63,399 nt of DNA from an uncultured Opitutia bacterium (GTDB lineage: Bacteria; Verrucomicrobiota; Verrucomicrobiia; Opitutales; Opitutaceae), in contig CAIUOU010000002.1 of the NCBI GenBank assembly GCA_903900845.1, positions 1-63,399 on the forward strand. Direction: 5' to 3'. The notes below the pieces were generated by a model. It made no database searches. It was not told where the DNA came from and saw only the letters and a program-made list of their open reading frames with translations. This document shows, piece by piece, positions 37,195 to 47,400 of the stretch. Every line of letters begins with the position of its first letter. The first letter of the stretch is position 1. A program made the translations under genes and the position numbers.

Positions 37195-37872
37195 ATGAAG
37201 GCGTCCGATTATTTCTCGCTGCCGCCCTCGTTGGCGCGTTTCGCGGGCTTTTTTCGCCCCGAGTCGCCGCCGTGGGAGTGGGTGGCTCAAATTGACGCCG
37301 CGCTCGCCGAATTGCCGGAACCGCCGCGGCGCGAGCTACCGCCCGGGGTGCACGTGGAGGGACGCGTCTGCTTGGGGGAGGGCGTGCGGTTGCCACCTCA
37401 GGCGACGTTGATCGGGCCGATGTGGATCGGCGCTGGAGGTGATATCCGGCCCGGCGCGTTTCTACGCGGTGGGGTGATTGCGGGCGAGGGCTGCGTGTTC
37501 GGCCACGCGAGCGAATTCAAGCACTGCCTGCTGCTCGACGCCGTGCAGGTGCCGCATCTCAGCTACGTGGGTGACTCGGTGCTCGGCAACCGCGCCCATC
37601 TCGGGGCCGGGGCGGTCTGTTCCAACCTCCGGCTCGACCAGCGCAACGTCGTCATCCGGGCCTCCGACGGCGCGTACGACACCGGACTGCAGAAGCTCGG
37701 CGCGATCCTGGGCGACGGCGCGGAGGTGGGTTGCAACGCGGTGCTCAACCCCGGCGCCGTGCTCGGCAAGCGCGCGCTGGTGATGCCCGCGATGGCGTTC
37801 GCGGGCGTTTTGCCGCCGGCGACGATCGCGCACGCCCGCGCGGACATCCGTCTGATCCCGCGGCGGGATTGA
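37195..37872 (+). CDS. Left-handed beta-helix (hexapeptide) transferase-like protein
   Basis: A 225-residue protein whose middle and C-terminus consist of imperfect hexapeptide repeats ([LIV]-G-x4), for example LGEGVRLPPQATLIGP and GNRAHLGAGAVCSNL. These build a left-handed beta-helix as in the acyltransferase half of GlmU and related UDP-sugar or acyl transferases. An N-terminal uridyltransferase domain is absent. Substrate unknown; annotation as a UDP-N-acetylglucosamine pyrophosphorylase would be over-specific. The ATG at 37195 is followed by a stretch with no signal peptide. trpS begins 50 nt downstream. Confidence 0.8.
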   Translation: MKASDYFSLPPSLARFAGFFRPESPPWEWVAQIDAALAELPEPPRRELPPGVHVEGRVCLGEGVRLPPQATLIGPMWIGAGGDIRPGAFLRGGVIAGEGCVFGHASEFKHCLLLDAVQVPHLSYVGDSVLGNRAHLGAGAVCSNLRLDQRNVVIRASDGAYDTGLQKLGAILGDGAEVGCNAVLNPGAVLGKRALVMPAMAFAGVLPPATIAHARADIRLIPRRD

Positions 37873-37922
37873 AAACGGGCTGGTTCTCTGCCGTCCGAGA
37901 CGTTCTGTTGGCCCACCAACGC

Positions 37923-38888
37923 ATGCGCACCCTCACCGGCATCCAACCCTCGGGCACGCTCCACATCGGTAATTACTTCGGCGCGATGCGCCCGGCGATC
38001 GAGGCGCAGAGCCGCGGCGAGTGCTTTTACTTCATCGCGGACTACCACTCGATGACGTCGCTCCTCGATCCGGAGGAACGCCGGCGCAACACCCTCGGGG
38101 TGGCGTTGGACTGGCTGGCGTGCGGACTCGACCCGGCCCGCAGCGTGCTCTGGCGGCAAAGCGACGTGCCCGAAGTGGCGGAACTCGCGTGGATTCTCGG
38201 CACGCTCACGCCGATGGGGCTGCTGGAGCGCGCGCACAGCTACAAGGACAAGACCGCCAAGGGTATTTCGCCCAACTTCGGGCTGTTCGCCTACCCGGTG
38301 CTGATGGCGGCGGACATCCTGCTCTACGACACCAACCGCGTGCCGGTGGGGCGCGACCAGAAGCAGCACCTGGAGATGACCCGCGACATCGCGATCAAGT
38401 TCAACCTCACGTACGGCGAGACGCTCGTGGTGCCTGAGGCCGAGATTCGCGACGATCTCGCGGTGGTGCCCGGGCTCGACGGCCAGAAGATGAGCAAGAG
38501 CTACGGCAACACGATCGACATCTTCGGTGACGAGAAGGTGCTGCGGAAGCGGATCATGGGCATCGTCATGGATTCTCGTCCGCCGGCGGAACCCAAGCCC
38601 GACGCCGATCGCAACCTCGCCGTTCAGCTTTTGCGCCTCTTCGCACCGGCCGATGTGGCGCGGGACTTCGAGGATCGCCTGCGGGCGGGCGGGTTGGGTT
38701 ACGGCGATCTCAAGAAGGCGCTTTTCGAGCATTACTGGAACACCTTCAGCGCGGCACGGGCGCGTCGCGCCGAACTCGCGGCCAACCTCGACCACGTCCA
38801 CGCGGTGTTGCGCGACGGCGCCGAGCGCGCGCGGGCGGTCGCCGACGGCGTGCTCGCCCGGGTGCGACGCGCCAGCGGACTTCGCTAG
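37923..38888 (+). CDS. trpS: Tryptophan-tRNA ligase
   Basis: Class I aminoacyl-tRNA synthetase that charges tRNA-Trp. The 321-residue protein has the HIGH-type motif in TGIQPSGTLHIGNYFGA at the N-terminus and KMSKS in GLDGQKMSKSYGN. Also present are PVGRDQKQHLEM and the IMGIVMDSR region. The start ATG at 37923 puts the signature at the very N-terminus, as in the family. It follows the beta-helix gene by 50 nt and precedes a PLP decarboxylase by 18 nt on the same strand. Confidence 0.95.
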   Translation: MRTLTGIQPSGTLHIGNYFGAMRPAIEAQSRGECFYFIADYHSMTSLLDPEERRRNTLGVALDWLACGLDPARSVLWRQSDVPEVAELAWILGTLTPMGLLERAHSYKDKTAKGISPNFGLFAYPVLMAADILLYDTNRVPVGRDQKQHLEMTRDIAIKFNLTYGETLVVPEAEIRDDLAVVPGLDGQKMSKSYGNTIDIFGDEKVLRKRIMGIVMDSRPPAEPKPDADRNLAVQLLRLFAPADVARDFEDRLRAGGLGYGDLKKALFEHYWNTFSAARARRAELAANLDHVHAVLRDGAERARAVADGVLARVRRASGLR

Positions 38889-38906
38889 CGTCCAGCCCGC
38901 GCCGCC

Positions 38907-40334
38907 ATGACCCCCGAGGAATTCCGCCGGCGCGGGCATGAACTCGTCGATCTGATCGCGGATTACCGCTCGGGCATCGCGGCGCGCCCCGTGCGGCCGC
39001 CGGTGCGTCCCGGCGAGATCAAGCAGAGCCTGCCGGCGCTCCCGCCCGAGCACCCGGAGTCTTTCGACGATGTGCTGCGCGATGTGCGCGAGGTTATTTT
39101 GCCCGGTCTCACGCATTGGCAGCATCCGTCGTTCTTCGGCTACTTTCCGGCCAACGCCGAGCTGTCCTCGGTGCTGGGCGACCAGCTCAGCACGGGTCTC
39201 GGAGTGATCGGCCTCGCGTGGCAGTCGGGTCCGGCGCTCACGGAGCTCGAGGAAGTGGTCACCGGCTGGCTGCGGCGGATGGTCGGTCTATCGGACGGAT
39301 GGAGCGGTGTGATCCAGGATACGGCGTCGACCTCCACGCTCGTCGCGCTCTTGTGCGCCCGGGAGAAGGCGAGCGGGTTCGCGTCGGCGCGCGGCGGCCT
39401 GCAGGGGACGCCGGCTCCGTTGGCGGTTTATTACTCGGCTCAGGCCCACAGTTCGGTGGAGAAGGCCGCGCTGCTGGCCGGTTTCGGACGTGCCAATCTG
39501 AGAGCGGTGGCGACCGACGCTTCCCACGCGCTGGATCCGGCGGCGCTCACGGCGGCGATCGCGGAGGATCGCGCGCGCGGCCTGGTGCCGGCGGCGATCG
39601 TGGCGACGACCGGCTCGACGGCCTCGACGGCGCTGGATCCGGTCGCGGCGATCGCGGCGATCGCGCGGCGAGAGGGAATCTGGCTGCATGTCGACGCCGC
39701 GATGGCGGGGTCGGCGATGATCCTGCCGGAATGCCGCTGGATGTGGGAGGGAGTCGAGGGAGCCGACTCGATTGTGCTGAACGCGCACAAATGGCTCGGC
39801 GCCGTCTTCGATTGTTCGGTCTATTACGTGCGCGATTCGGATCTCCTCGTGCGCGTGATGAACACCAGCCCCAGCTACCTGCGGAGCAACGTCGACGGCG
39901 AGGTGCGCAATTACCGCGACTGGGGCATACCGCTCGGGCGGCGTTTCCGCGCGCTGAAACTATGGTTCCTGATCCGTGAGCAAGGCGTCGCGGGACTCGC
40001 CGCGCGTTTGCGGCGTGATCTGGCGAACGCCCGCTGGCTCGAGACGGAAGTGAAGGCGGCGGAGGCGGACGGCTGGCGGGTCGTCGCGCCGGTTCCCCTG
40101 CAGACGGTCTGTGTGCGCCACGAGCCCGCGGGCTTGAGGGGCGAGGCGCTGGACGCCCACACGCTCGCGTGGGTGGAGCGGATCAACGCTTCCGGCTCGG
40201 CCTACCTCACGCCCGCGAAACTCGACGGCCGCTGGATGGCACGGGTTTCGATCGGCGGTCTTCTGACCGATCGCGCCGAAGTCTCCGCGCTGTGGGCGCG
40301 GATGCGGGATGAGGCGCGCGGGTTCAGCCCTTGA
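38907..40334 (+). CDS. PLP-dependent group II decarboxylase (aromatic amino acid type)
   Basis: A 475-residue enzyme of the pyridoxal-dependent decarboxylase family that includes aromatic-L-amino-acid, tyrosine and related decarboxylases. Features: HWQHPSFFGYFPAN near the N-terminus, GVIQDTASTSTL, the PLP-phosphate region TTGSTASTALDP, WLHVDAAMAG with the Asp that pairs with the pyridine nitrogen, and NAHKWLG with the Schiff-base lysine. Substrate specificity cannot be assigned. It begins 18 nt after trpS, suggesting an operon, and its 3' end overlaps the convergent PQQ-type gene by 11 nt. Confidence 0.88.
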   Translation: MTPEEFRRRGHELVDLIADYRSGIAARPVRPPVRPGEIKQSLPALPPEHPESFDDVLRDVREVILPGLTHWQHPSFFGYFPANAELSSVLGDQLSTGLGVIGLAWQSGPALTELEEVVTGWLRRMVGLSDGWSGVIQDTASTSTLVALLCAREKASGFASARGGLQGTPAPLAVYYSAQAHSSVEKAALLAGFGRANLRAVATDASHALDPAALTAAIAEDRARGLVPAAIVATTGSTASTALDPVAAIAAIARREGIWLHVDAAMAGSAMILPECRWMWEGVEGADSIVLNAHKWLGAVFDCSVYYVRDSDLLVRVMNTSPSYLRSNVDGEVRNYRDWGIPLGRRFRALKLWFLIREQGVAGLAARLRRDLANARWLETEVKAAEADGWRVVAPVPLQTVCVRHEPAGLRGEALDAHTLAWVERINASGSAYLTPAKLDGRWMARVSIGGLLTDRAEVSALWARMRDEARGFSP

Positions 40335-41559
40335 CGTCGTAGCAGTGGATGAGCTCCTGGTCGCGCAGGTAGAGGCGGCCGTCGAGCACCACGGGGTGAA
40401 CCCAGACCTTGCCCTGCGGCTTCCGTTTCTCGGTCTGCGGCGAGAGCGTGAAACGGCCTTTTTCCTTCCACCCGGCCGGGGAGGCCTCGATGAGAACAAC
40501 GGTGCCCTTCTGTTCCTCGACGCACACGAGGTGGCCGGCGACGTAGGTGCACGCGCCCTTGCCGAGCGAACGGTCCTGCCAGAGGGCCTCGCCGGTCTTC
40601 CAATCCTGGCAGGTCCAGCCGCCGCGGTCGGAGTGACCGTAGAGCTTCCCGTCGACGAGGATGACGCCGCCGTGGTGGTTCACCATCTTGTTGCTCTCAT
40701 GGGTCATCTCGGGTTCGGCGGCGCCGAGTTTGAACTGGCGGCTGCCGGCGTTGTAACCGGCCGTCACGTACACAAGACCGTCCTGGTAAATCGGCGTAGG
40801 GATGACGGCCGTGCGGCCGGGGAAATCGGTCTGCCACAGGAGGTCTCCGGACTCGGCTTTCACGCCAAAGAGACGCTTCGTGACGAGCTGGACGTACTGG
40901 CGCTGGCCGCCGTGGGTGACCAGGAGGGGCGAGGAGTACTGGGCGACGTCCTCGACGCCCTTCGAGCGCCAGAGAACCTTGCCGGTGCGGCGGTCGAGCG
41001 CGGCGAGCGTACCCTTGGAGCCGCCCGGGGTGCAAACCACGCGGTCACCGTCGACCAGCACCGACTCGGTGAAGCCCCAGCTTTGGATCTTGCCGCCAAG
41101 GTCCTTCACGAAGTCCACGCTCCAGACGAGCTTGCCGCCCGTGAGCTCGAGGCAGACCAGCCGGCCGTTGCCCGAGACCGCAAAGATGTTCTCCCCGGCC
41201 ACCGTCGGCGTGCAGCGAGGACCGTTGCCCCAGTTGTTCTCATAGACGCGGTCGTCGACGCGGGCCGACCAGAGCTTCTTGCCGGTCGCGACGTCGACGC
41301 AGACCACGTGCTCGCCGTCCTCCATCGCACCCATCGTGTAGAGGCGGCCGGCGACGATCGAGAAACCGGAGTAGCCGAGCCCGGCCTCCTTGGAGATCCA
41401 GTGCTGCTTGGGGCCGCCGGCCGGCCAAGGGGCTAGGATCGACTTGTCGGGCGAGTGATCGTTGCGATCGGGGCCGCGCCATTGAGGCCAGTCGGCGGCA
41501 AGCGCGGACGAGGCAAAGGCGAGGCAGAGCAAAGCCAACGAGTACGGGGAGTGCTTCAT
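40324..41559 (-). CDS. Exported PQQ-type beta-propeller protein
   Basis: A 411-residue protein with a signal peptide (about 1-21, ending ALA-ADW). The body consists of PQQ-like propeller repeats with the pattern ALDRRTGKVLWRSKG, LDGKLYGHS and TCQDWKTGEALWQD, and begins DWPQWRGPDRNDHS, common in Verrucomicrobiota and Planctomycetota outer-membrane or periplasmic PQQ-repeat proteins. A binding or scaffold role like BamB is possible; no catalytic dehydrogenase motif is obvious. The ATG at 41559 was chosen for the signal peptide; the frame runs further upstream through a palindromic repeat. Confidence 0.82.
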   Translation of the reverse strand: MKHSPYSLALLCLAFASSALAADWPQWRGPDRNDHSPDKSILAPWPAGGPKQHWISKEAGLGYSGFSIVAGRLYTMGAMEDGEHVVCVDVATGKKLWSARVDDRVYENNWGNGPRCTPTVAGENIFAVSGNGRLVCLELTGGKLVWSVDFVKDLGGKIQSWGFTESVLVDGDRVVCTPGGSKGTLAALDRRTGKVLWRSKGVEDVAQYSSPLLVTHGGQRQYVQLVTKRLFGVKAESGDLLWQTDFPGRTAVIPTPIYQDGLVYVTAGYNAGSRQFKLGAAEPEMTHESNKMVNHHGGVILVDGKLYGHSDRGGWTCQDWKTGEALWQDRSLGKGACTYVAGHLVCVEEQKGTVVLIEASPAGWKEKGRFTLSPQTEKRKPQGKVWVHPVVLDGRLYLRDQELIHCYDVKG

Positions 41560-41980
41560 GGAGTGGGCGGGGTGGGCCAAGAAGACGGGCCGCGCGGGAA
41601 AAGGCAAACGTGACCGCGCCGTGCTGGGAGGGCGACTGGAAGCGAGAGAGTGTGAAGAGGAATGCGCAGAGGAACTTTGCGACGATCCGAGGGAGCCCCC
41701 TCGGCTACATCCAAAGCGTTTCCTCGCGAAAGGCTTCAGGTGTAGCCGCGGCTGCAGCCGCGGATCATATCCTAGGCTCGGAACGAAAAGGCTCGTGCCG
41801 GATGAGACCCTTGCGAGTCCGCGGTCGCGGCCACATCGAAGGATTTTTCGAATGCGCCGACGGTGAGGCGGAGCATCGGTCCGCGCTTGAGTTCCTGATT
41901 CCCAAATTGATCCCTTCCTCCGCTGCTCCGTGGTGAAACGCCACGGGCAGACCGTCGCCCGCTTCGGCCGAGGGATGGCT
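41560..41980. other. Intergenic region between the PQQ-type gene and mnmA
   Basis: 421 nt with no convincing gene. It contains palindromic repeat copy C (41740-41768) and a small hairpin CCGAGGG/CCCTCGG at 41687-41704. mnmA ends at 41981 and the PQQ-type gene starts at 41559, so promoters for the PQQ-type gene (minus strand) must lie here. Confidence 0.6.
41740..41768 (+). repeat. Dispersed palindromic repeat, copy C
   Basis: 29 bp identical to copy B at 36851-36879, including the perfect palindrome CCGCGGCTGCAGCCGCGG (41746-41763). The two copies are about 4.9 kb apart in the same orientation. Confidence 0.75.
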
Positions 41981-43081
41981 CTACGTTTCGCTGGTGTGGT
42001 AAACCGCGCCGCCCAGCAGGCGTTCGCCGTCATAGAGCGCGAGGACCTGACCGCTCGCGAGGCCGCGTTGGGGGGCTTCGAAGATCACGTGCGCGGAGGT
42101 GCCGCCCGGCAGGGGCTCGAAACGGAGCGGCACCCTCGGGTCACGGTAACGCACGCGCCCTTCGAGGCGGGCCGGCGCGGTGATCGGCTCGGCCAACCAG
42201 CTCAGGGCGTGCACCTGCACCTCCGTTTGAAAGAGCCCCGGCGCCGCCGGTCCGTCGAACGCTACCAGCAACGCCCGATCGGCGGCGCGCTTGCCCACGA
42301 CCACGTAGGCGCGGTGGTCGGTGTTGGACGGCACGCCGATGCCTTTGCGCTGGCCCAGGGTGTAAAAGTGCAGCCCGCGGTGCTCGCCGAGCACACGGCC
42401 ATCGTCGGCCCTCACGATCGGGCCGGGCGCGTCGGGCACATAGGCGCGCAGGAAGTCGGCCATCTTCACTTCGCCGATGAAACAGATGCCCTGACTGTCC
42501 TTCTTCCCGGCCGTCGGCAAACCCGCCTCGCGGGCCAGGGCGCGCAACGCCGGTTTCGCGAGGTCCCCGATCGGAAACCGGGCGTCTGCCAGTTGCTCCG
42601 GCTGTAGCAGCGCGAGAAAGTACGACTGGTCCTTGTTCTTGTCCGCCCCCTCGAGCAGCGCGTGCCGCGGACCCGGGCCGTCGAGTTCGACGCGACGCGC
42701 GTAGTGGCCGGTGGCCACCGCCGAAAATCCGTGTTCGCGGGCCCACGCCCGGAACACCCCGAACTTGATTTCGCGGTTGCACATCACGTCCGGGTTTGGC
42801 GTCAGTCCGCGCGCGTAACCGTCCAGGAGATACTGCACGATCCGCTCGCGGTAGTCGCGCATGAGGTTCACGACGCGGAACTCGATTCCGAGGTGGTCGG
42901 CCACGGCGCGCGCGTCCTCGATGTCACGCTGCCACGGGCAGTCGCCCGCGATGTTCTCCTCGTTGATCCAGTTCTTCATGTACGCGCCGGTCACGTCGTG
43001 GCCGGCGCGGCGCAACCGCAGGGCGGCGACGGAGCTGTCCACCCCGCCCGAAAGCGCGGCGAGTATTTTCCCCTCGGCCAC
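41981..43081 (-). CDS. mnmA: tRNA-specific 2-thiouridylase MnmA
   Basis: MnmA adds sulfur to C2 of the wobble uridine in tRNAs for Lys, Glu and Gln. The start is a GTG at 43081, just 2 nt after the stop of the upstream gene, giving 366 residues, the family norm. The P-loop is [13 protein letters not shown] near the N-terminus. The catalytic cysteines lie in [14 protein letters not shown] and [22 protein letters not shown] and [10 protein letters not shown] are also diagnostic. It is the last of three tightly spaced minus-strand genes (nuclease, lipoprotein, mnmA). Functional linkage to them is not evident. Confidence 0.93.
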   Translation of the reverse strand: MAEGKILAALSGGVDSSVAALRLRRAGHDVTGAYMKNWINEENIAGDCPWQRDIEDARAVADHLGIEFRVVNLMRDYRERIVQYLLDGYARGLTPNPDVMCNREIKFGVFRAWAREHGFSAVATGHYARRVELDGPGPRHALLEGADKNKDQSYFLALLQPEQLADARFPIGDLAKPALRALAREAGLPTAGKKDSQGICFIGEVKMADFLRAYVPDAPGPIVRADDGRVLGEHRGLHFYTLGQRKGIGVPSNTDHRAYVVVGKRAADRALLVAFDGPAAPGLFQTEVQVHALSWLAEPITAPARLEGRVRYRDPRVPLRFEPLPGGTSAHVIFEAPQRGLASGQVLALYDGERLLGGAVYHTSET

Positions 43082-43083
43082 GG

Positions 43084-44439
43084 TCAGCGCGGGGCGAGGA
43101 CGCGGGCTTTGGCGCGCGGCGTCAGGGCCGCGGCGTCGAGCCACGCTTGCGCGGCCGCCGGGTTCACGGCGCGCCAGGTGGAGTGCGCCGCCGCGAGCGC
43201 GTTGCCGCGCAGGGGTTCGCCGGGAAGTCCCAGCGCCCAAGTCGTCGCCTCGACGGGTGACTGCTGCGCCCAGATGGACGCGATCGTCACGAAAGCGGCG
43301 TCGCGGGCGGACTCACCCGGGAGGGCCTCGGCCCACGCGATGCCCTCCTTGGGCTGTCGCGCCATGAGGTTGGCGAACTGCCCGGCGATGTAATCAAGAC
43401 CGCCGCCGGGGGGCAGCTCGGTGACGTAGCGGGCCGCGGCCGGCAGGTCGCGCGAACCCCAGATGAACAGGATGTTCGTCGTCGCCAGCCATTGCGTGAA
43501 CTCGATCGGCAGGGTCTTCACCCAGGCGAGCGCCGCCGGCACATCGCGCATGGCGAGCGCGCGGGCGACGTCCATGGTCACGAGCGTCTGCGCGTCCCCC
43601 GGCGGCAGGTTCTCCAGCAAGCGCGCGGCGCGCTCCGGGTCGGCGTTGGCGAGTTGTTGGAACGCGGTCTGCAGGACGCGCTCGAGCACGGGCGCCTTGA
43701 GGAGCTTCGAGGCCTCCTCGATCGCGCGGGCGGGATCACGGAGGGCGAGGCCGCGCAGGATCGATTCGAGCGCGATCGTGCGATCGCTCTCGGCCGGGAG
43801 CGCGCGGGCCCACGCCAGCGCGGCGGGCGGATCGCTGCGGTTCCAGGCATCGGCCACCGCCCGGAGCGCGTTCTCGCGGGCCTCGCCCGCCGGGATCTGG
43901 TCGAGTCGACCGGCCGCGACGATGGGATTTTCCCTCGCGAACCGGTCAAAGAGCGCGCTGTAGATGTGCGCGGTATCCCGGGTTTTCGCCAACTCGGAGG
44001 CGAGCGCGAGCGCCTCATCGGCGCTGCGACGGGCTGCGGCGTCGACCGCCATCATCAGTGCCTGGGGAAACTCCGGCCCCCGCTTCATGCCCCGCAGGTA
44101 GGCGAGGGCGGCGGCGAAGTCGCGGTTCAGCAACGCCGCGAATTTCGGGAAAAATTCCTGCGAGCGTCGTGCCGGATCCTCCACCGAGAGCGCCGCGTCG
44201 AGTTCGGGGTGCGGCGGCTGGGCGGGCGGCTGCGCGGCCGGCGCGGGTGTGCTCGCGGTCGCCTTCCCGGGTTCTGGATCGGGGGAGGGGGCGACCGCCT
44301 GGGCGGGCGCGCGGGTGGACTTCTGGACCGGGGTCGTATCCCCGCCGCCCGAGGGGCGGCCGCAACCGGTCAGCGAGAGGCCCGCCGCGGTGCAAAGCAC
44401 GACGAGCAGCGAAGGGGTTTTCCGGGTCTGACGTGGCAT
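43084..44439 (-). CDS. Lipoprotein with alpha-solenoid repeats, function unknown
   Basis: A 451-residue protein. The ATG at 44439 gives a lipoprotein signal, LSLTGC, with lipidated Cys near residue 25. A Pro/Ala-rich linker (about 40-80) follows, then roughly ten helical repeats of about 30-35 residues with a recurring A-L-x-W-x-x-x-L-P pattern, for example [15 protein letters not shown] and [16 protein letters not shown]. This suggests an alpha-solenoid of TPR/HEAT kind tethered to a membrane. The frame is open 74 codons upstream without a signal. It lies between the secreted nuclease (35-nt gap) and mnmA. Confidence 0.8.
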   Translation of the reverse strand: MPRQTRKTPSLLVVLCTAAGLSLTGCGRPSGGGDTTPVQKSTRAPAQAVAPSPDPEPGKATASTPAPAAQPPAQPPHPELDAALSVEDPARRSQEFFPKFAALLNRDFAAALAYLRGMKRGPEFPQALMMAVDAAARRSADEALALASELAKTRDTAHIYSALFDRFARENPIVAAGRLDQIPAGEARENALRAVADAWNRSDPPAALAWARALPAESDRTIALESILRGLALRDPARAIEEASKLLKAPVLERVLQTAFQQLANADPERAARLLENLPPGDAQTLVTMDVARALAMRDVPAALAWVKTLPIEFTQWLATTNILFIWGSRDLPAAARYVTELPPGGGLDYIAGQFANLMARQPKEGIAWAEALPGESARDAAFVTIASIWAQQSPVEATTWALGLPGEPLRGNALAAAHSTWRAVNPAAAQAWLDAAALTPRAKARVLAPR

Positions 44440-44474
44440 GATCCCGGTCAACGTGGATGAAGCCTCTCGGGCGC

Positions 44475-47400
44475 TCAAGGCACCTCGTAGATTTCCAGGA
44501 GCGCGACGCCGCCCGCCTGAGCGGCCCCGACCTGCGCGGTATAGGCGCCGGGCGAGAGGTTGATCAGGATCGCCGCGTCCGCGCTGCCGGACGAGAGCGG
44601 AAACGCTCCGGTGCGGGCGGCCGCCTCGGCGATCGCGGTGGAGTCGGGTCCGGCGTTCCATCCGGAGTTGCGCGCGATGGCGCGTCCGCCGTCGAGGAGC
44701 GTCAGCTCCGGGCGCGCGAGAAAGCCCGTGACGCCGAACTGCCCGAGTCCGGGGCCGACCGCGCGGATCAGGATGCGTTTGGGATCCGTTCCACGCACCA
44801 CGAGGCCGGCGGTCAGGGTGGCATCACCGGCGCCGGCGACCGCGCGCGTCGAGAGGTTCGCGAGTCGCTGGTCCGCCGAGTCCACGGCAAGGTCGTAGAC
44901 CTCGACCAGGCACACCCCGGGGCGGCCGTCGGCCGCGGAGGCGATGGCCGTGTAGCCGCCCGGCGGCAGCGTGGTTACGATCACGGCGTCGCCGCTACCT
45001 GCTGCGAGAGGGAAGGCGCCGGCGCGGGCCGCGATCGCCGGGAGTTCCCCGGATCCCGGCGCGGTGCCCCACGCGGCGTTCGTCGCCACCCGGGCGTCGC
45101 CGCGCAGGAGTTCCAGCCGCGGCGCAGGCAGCGTCGAGGCGACGCCGAAATCCCGCAGCCCCGGGCCGACCGCGCGGATGAGCACCGGTTTGGATTCCGG
45201 GCCAGAGATCACAAAACCGGCGATGACCACCTCTTCGCCGCCCGAGGCGGCCGCGCGACTGGAAAGGTTCACGAGTCGTTGCGCGACGACCGCGGGTGTT
45301 CCCATCGCCGGTCCGGCGAAAACCAACGCGTTTCCGGCTGCAGTTGTCGTCGCGGCAAGTCTTCCCGCAGTCACAGTCACCGCGAGCGGCGCTCCCCCCG
45401 GGGTCGCCGCCAAAGAGGCGGCACCTGACGCGGATAGCACTCCTTCCGCAACTAACAACCGCGCCCCGCCACCGGCCACCACGAGTATGCGGCCCGAGGT
45501 GGCGATCGCGGCGTAAAGTACCCCGGTCTGCCCCGCGGCTCCGGCCAGGTAAAACCCGGCGGTGTTGGCGGGGCCGCCCGCCGGTGTCCTTTCGCCGATC
45601 AGCTTGCTTCCGCCCAGTGCGCCACCCGACACGTCGGCCGAGAGGGTGCCATCGGTCGCGATCGCGCCGGTCACCGTCGCGGCTGGGCCCGAGACGTCTC
45701 CGGAAAGTTCCGACGCGCCGAAGCGGAACGTTCCGTCCTCGCTTACGGCGATCGCGCGGCCGAACCAGCCGCGCTGGTCGGAGATCGTCGCGACAAGGAA
45801 ATGTGCTGTGTTGTCGGGCTCCACCACGAGCGCGAAGGTTCCGGGCCCCGCCGGCGGATCGAGTCGCCCGAAGTAGGTGCCGGCGTGTCCGCGACGCAGC
45901 ACGCGGACCGCGGCGGGCGGGGTGGTCACCTTACCCGCGGCATTGCCGACCTCGACGGCGTAGGCGCCGGACCGCTCCGGGGTTGCGGCGGTGAGTCGCA
46001 GGGTGGCGGCGGTCGCGCCCGGGATCGCGACGCCGTCGCGCAGCCACTGGAACGCCGGGGCCGGCTCGCCGGAGGCGGAGACGGAAAGCACGGTCTCGCC
46101 GCCGGCGACGATGGTCGAGGGCGCGGGCAACCGGGTGACGACCGGGGCGAGGGGAACCGAGGCCGCGTTGACTCCCACGCGCAGGTCATCGATGCGCCAA
46201 TTCGCGGTGCCGACACCGGCATTGCCCGAGCCGTTGTGGCCGTAGATGCGGAAAGTGATGGCGCGTCCCGGCTCGGCGGCGAACGCCGGAAACTCCGTCG
46301 TGATGAGCGTCCAGACGCTGTTGTTGGCGAGCGCGCCGGTGGACAGCGGGCGGGCGAAGTCGTCGACGCTCGTTAAAACCGTGAAGGCTTGGGGGCCAGT
46401 GGCGGTGCTGCGGGAGCCGAAGCTCAGAGAGGAAACGACCAAACGGCGGCCGGCCGGCACCTCGAGCGTGAACTCGAAGCAGGCCGAGCCGGAACCGACC
46501 GTTCGGTTGAGCGGTCCGGTGCGCGCGGCGGCGCCGGCATTGTTGCCGCCGGAGGCCCCGGCGTAGCCGGACGAGACCGAGGCGTTGGTGAGCAGCGCGG
46601 TGGTGCCGTTGTTGTTCTGCTGGGAAACGAGTCCGCCGCCGATGTCGCGAGGCAGGCCGCCGGTCGCGGTCGCCGCGGAAAAATCCCAGAACAGCGATCC
46701 CGCGCCGGAGGCGAGGTTGAGGGCGGCGGCGGCGGTCACGACCGCGCCGTCGGCGTTGGCGACGGTCGCCGCGTAGGCGCCGAGTTGCCCGGGTTCGATG
46801 TCCCGCACCACGAGGGTCGCGCTGGTCGCCCCGGGCAGTTCGGCACCGTTGAAGGTCCATTGGTACAAGAGCGGCAGGGTGCCCGACGCGTTGACGGTGA
46901 ACGTGGCGGCGCCCCCGAGCGCGGCGGCCTGGCTGGCCGGCTGGGCGGTGATGCGGGGTGCCCCCGCGGTCGAGGGTTCGTCGACCTTCGCGCGCAGCGC
47001 GGCGGCGGTCTCGGGCGGCAGCTCCGAAAAAAACGTGTAGCCGGTGTCGGTCTGCAGCCGCGCCGCCGAGGTGAGGTACTGCTGCCACGGGTTGGTGCGG
47101 ATGCCGGGGATGTTGGGCACCTTGATCGCGATGACGCGGGTGGCGGCGGTGATGCGGGACAACGCCGAGCCGGGACCGGGCGGCACCACCACGGCGATCT
47201 TCCAAACGTGGGCCGGCACCGCGATTCCGCCCGGCAGCCGTTCCGCGCCGAAGCCGGACGGCCCGGTGACGACGAGGATCTCATGGCCGAGCCCGGCGAG
47301 CGAGCGGCAGTAGCTTTCGAAGCTAGCCCAGACGCCCTGGTTGTGATCGGGCGTCTGCGGCAGGATATTGGTCATGTAGAACGTCGCTTGGTTGTCGGCG

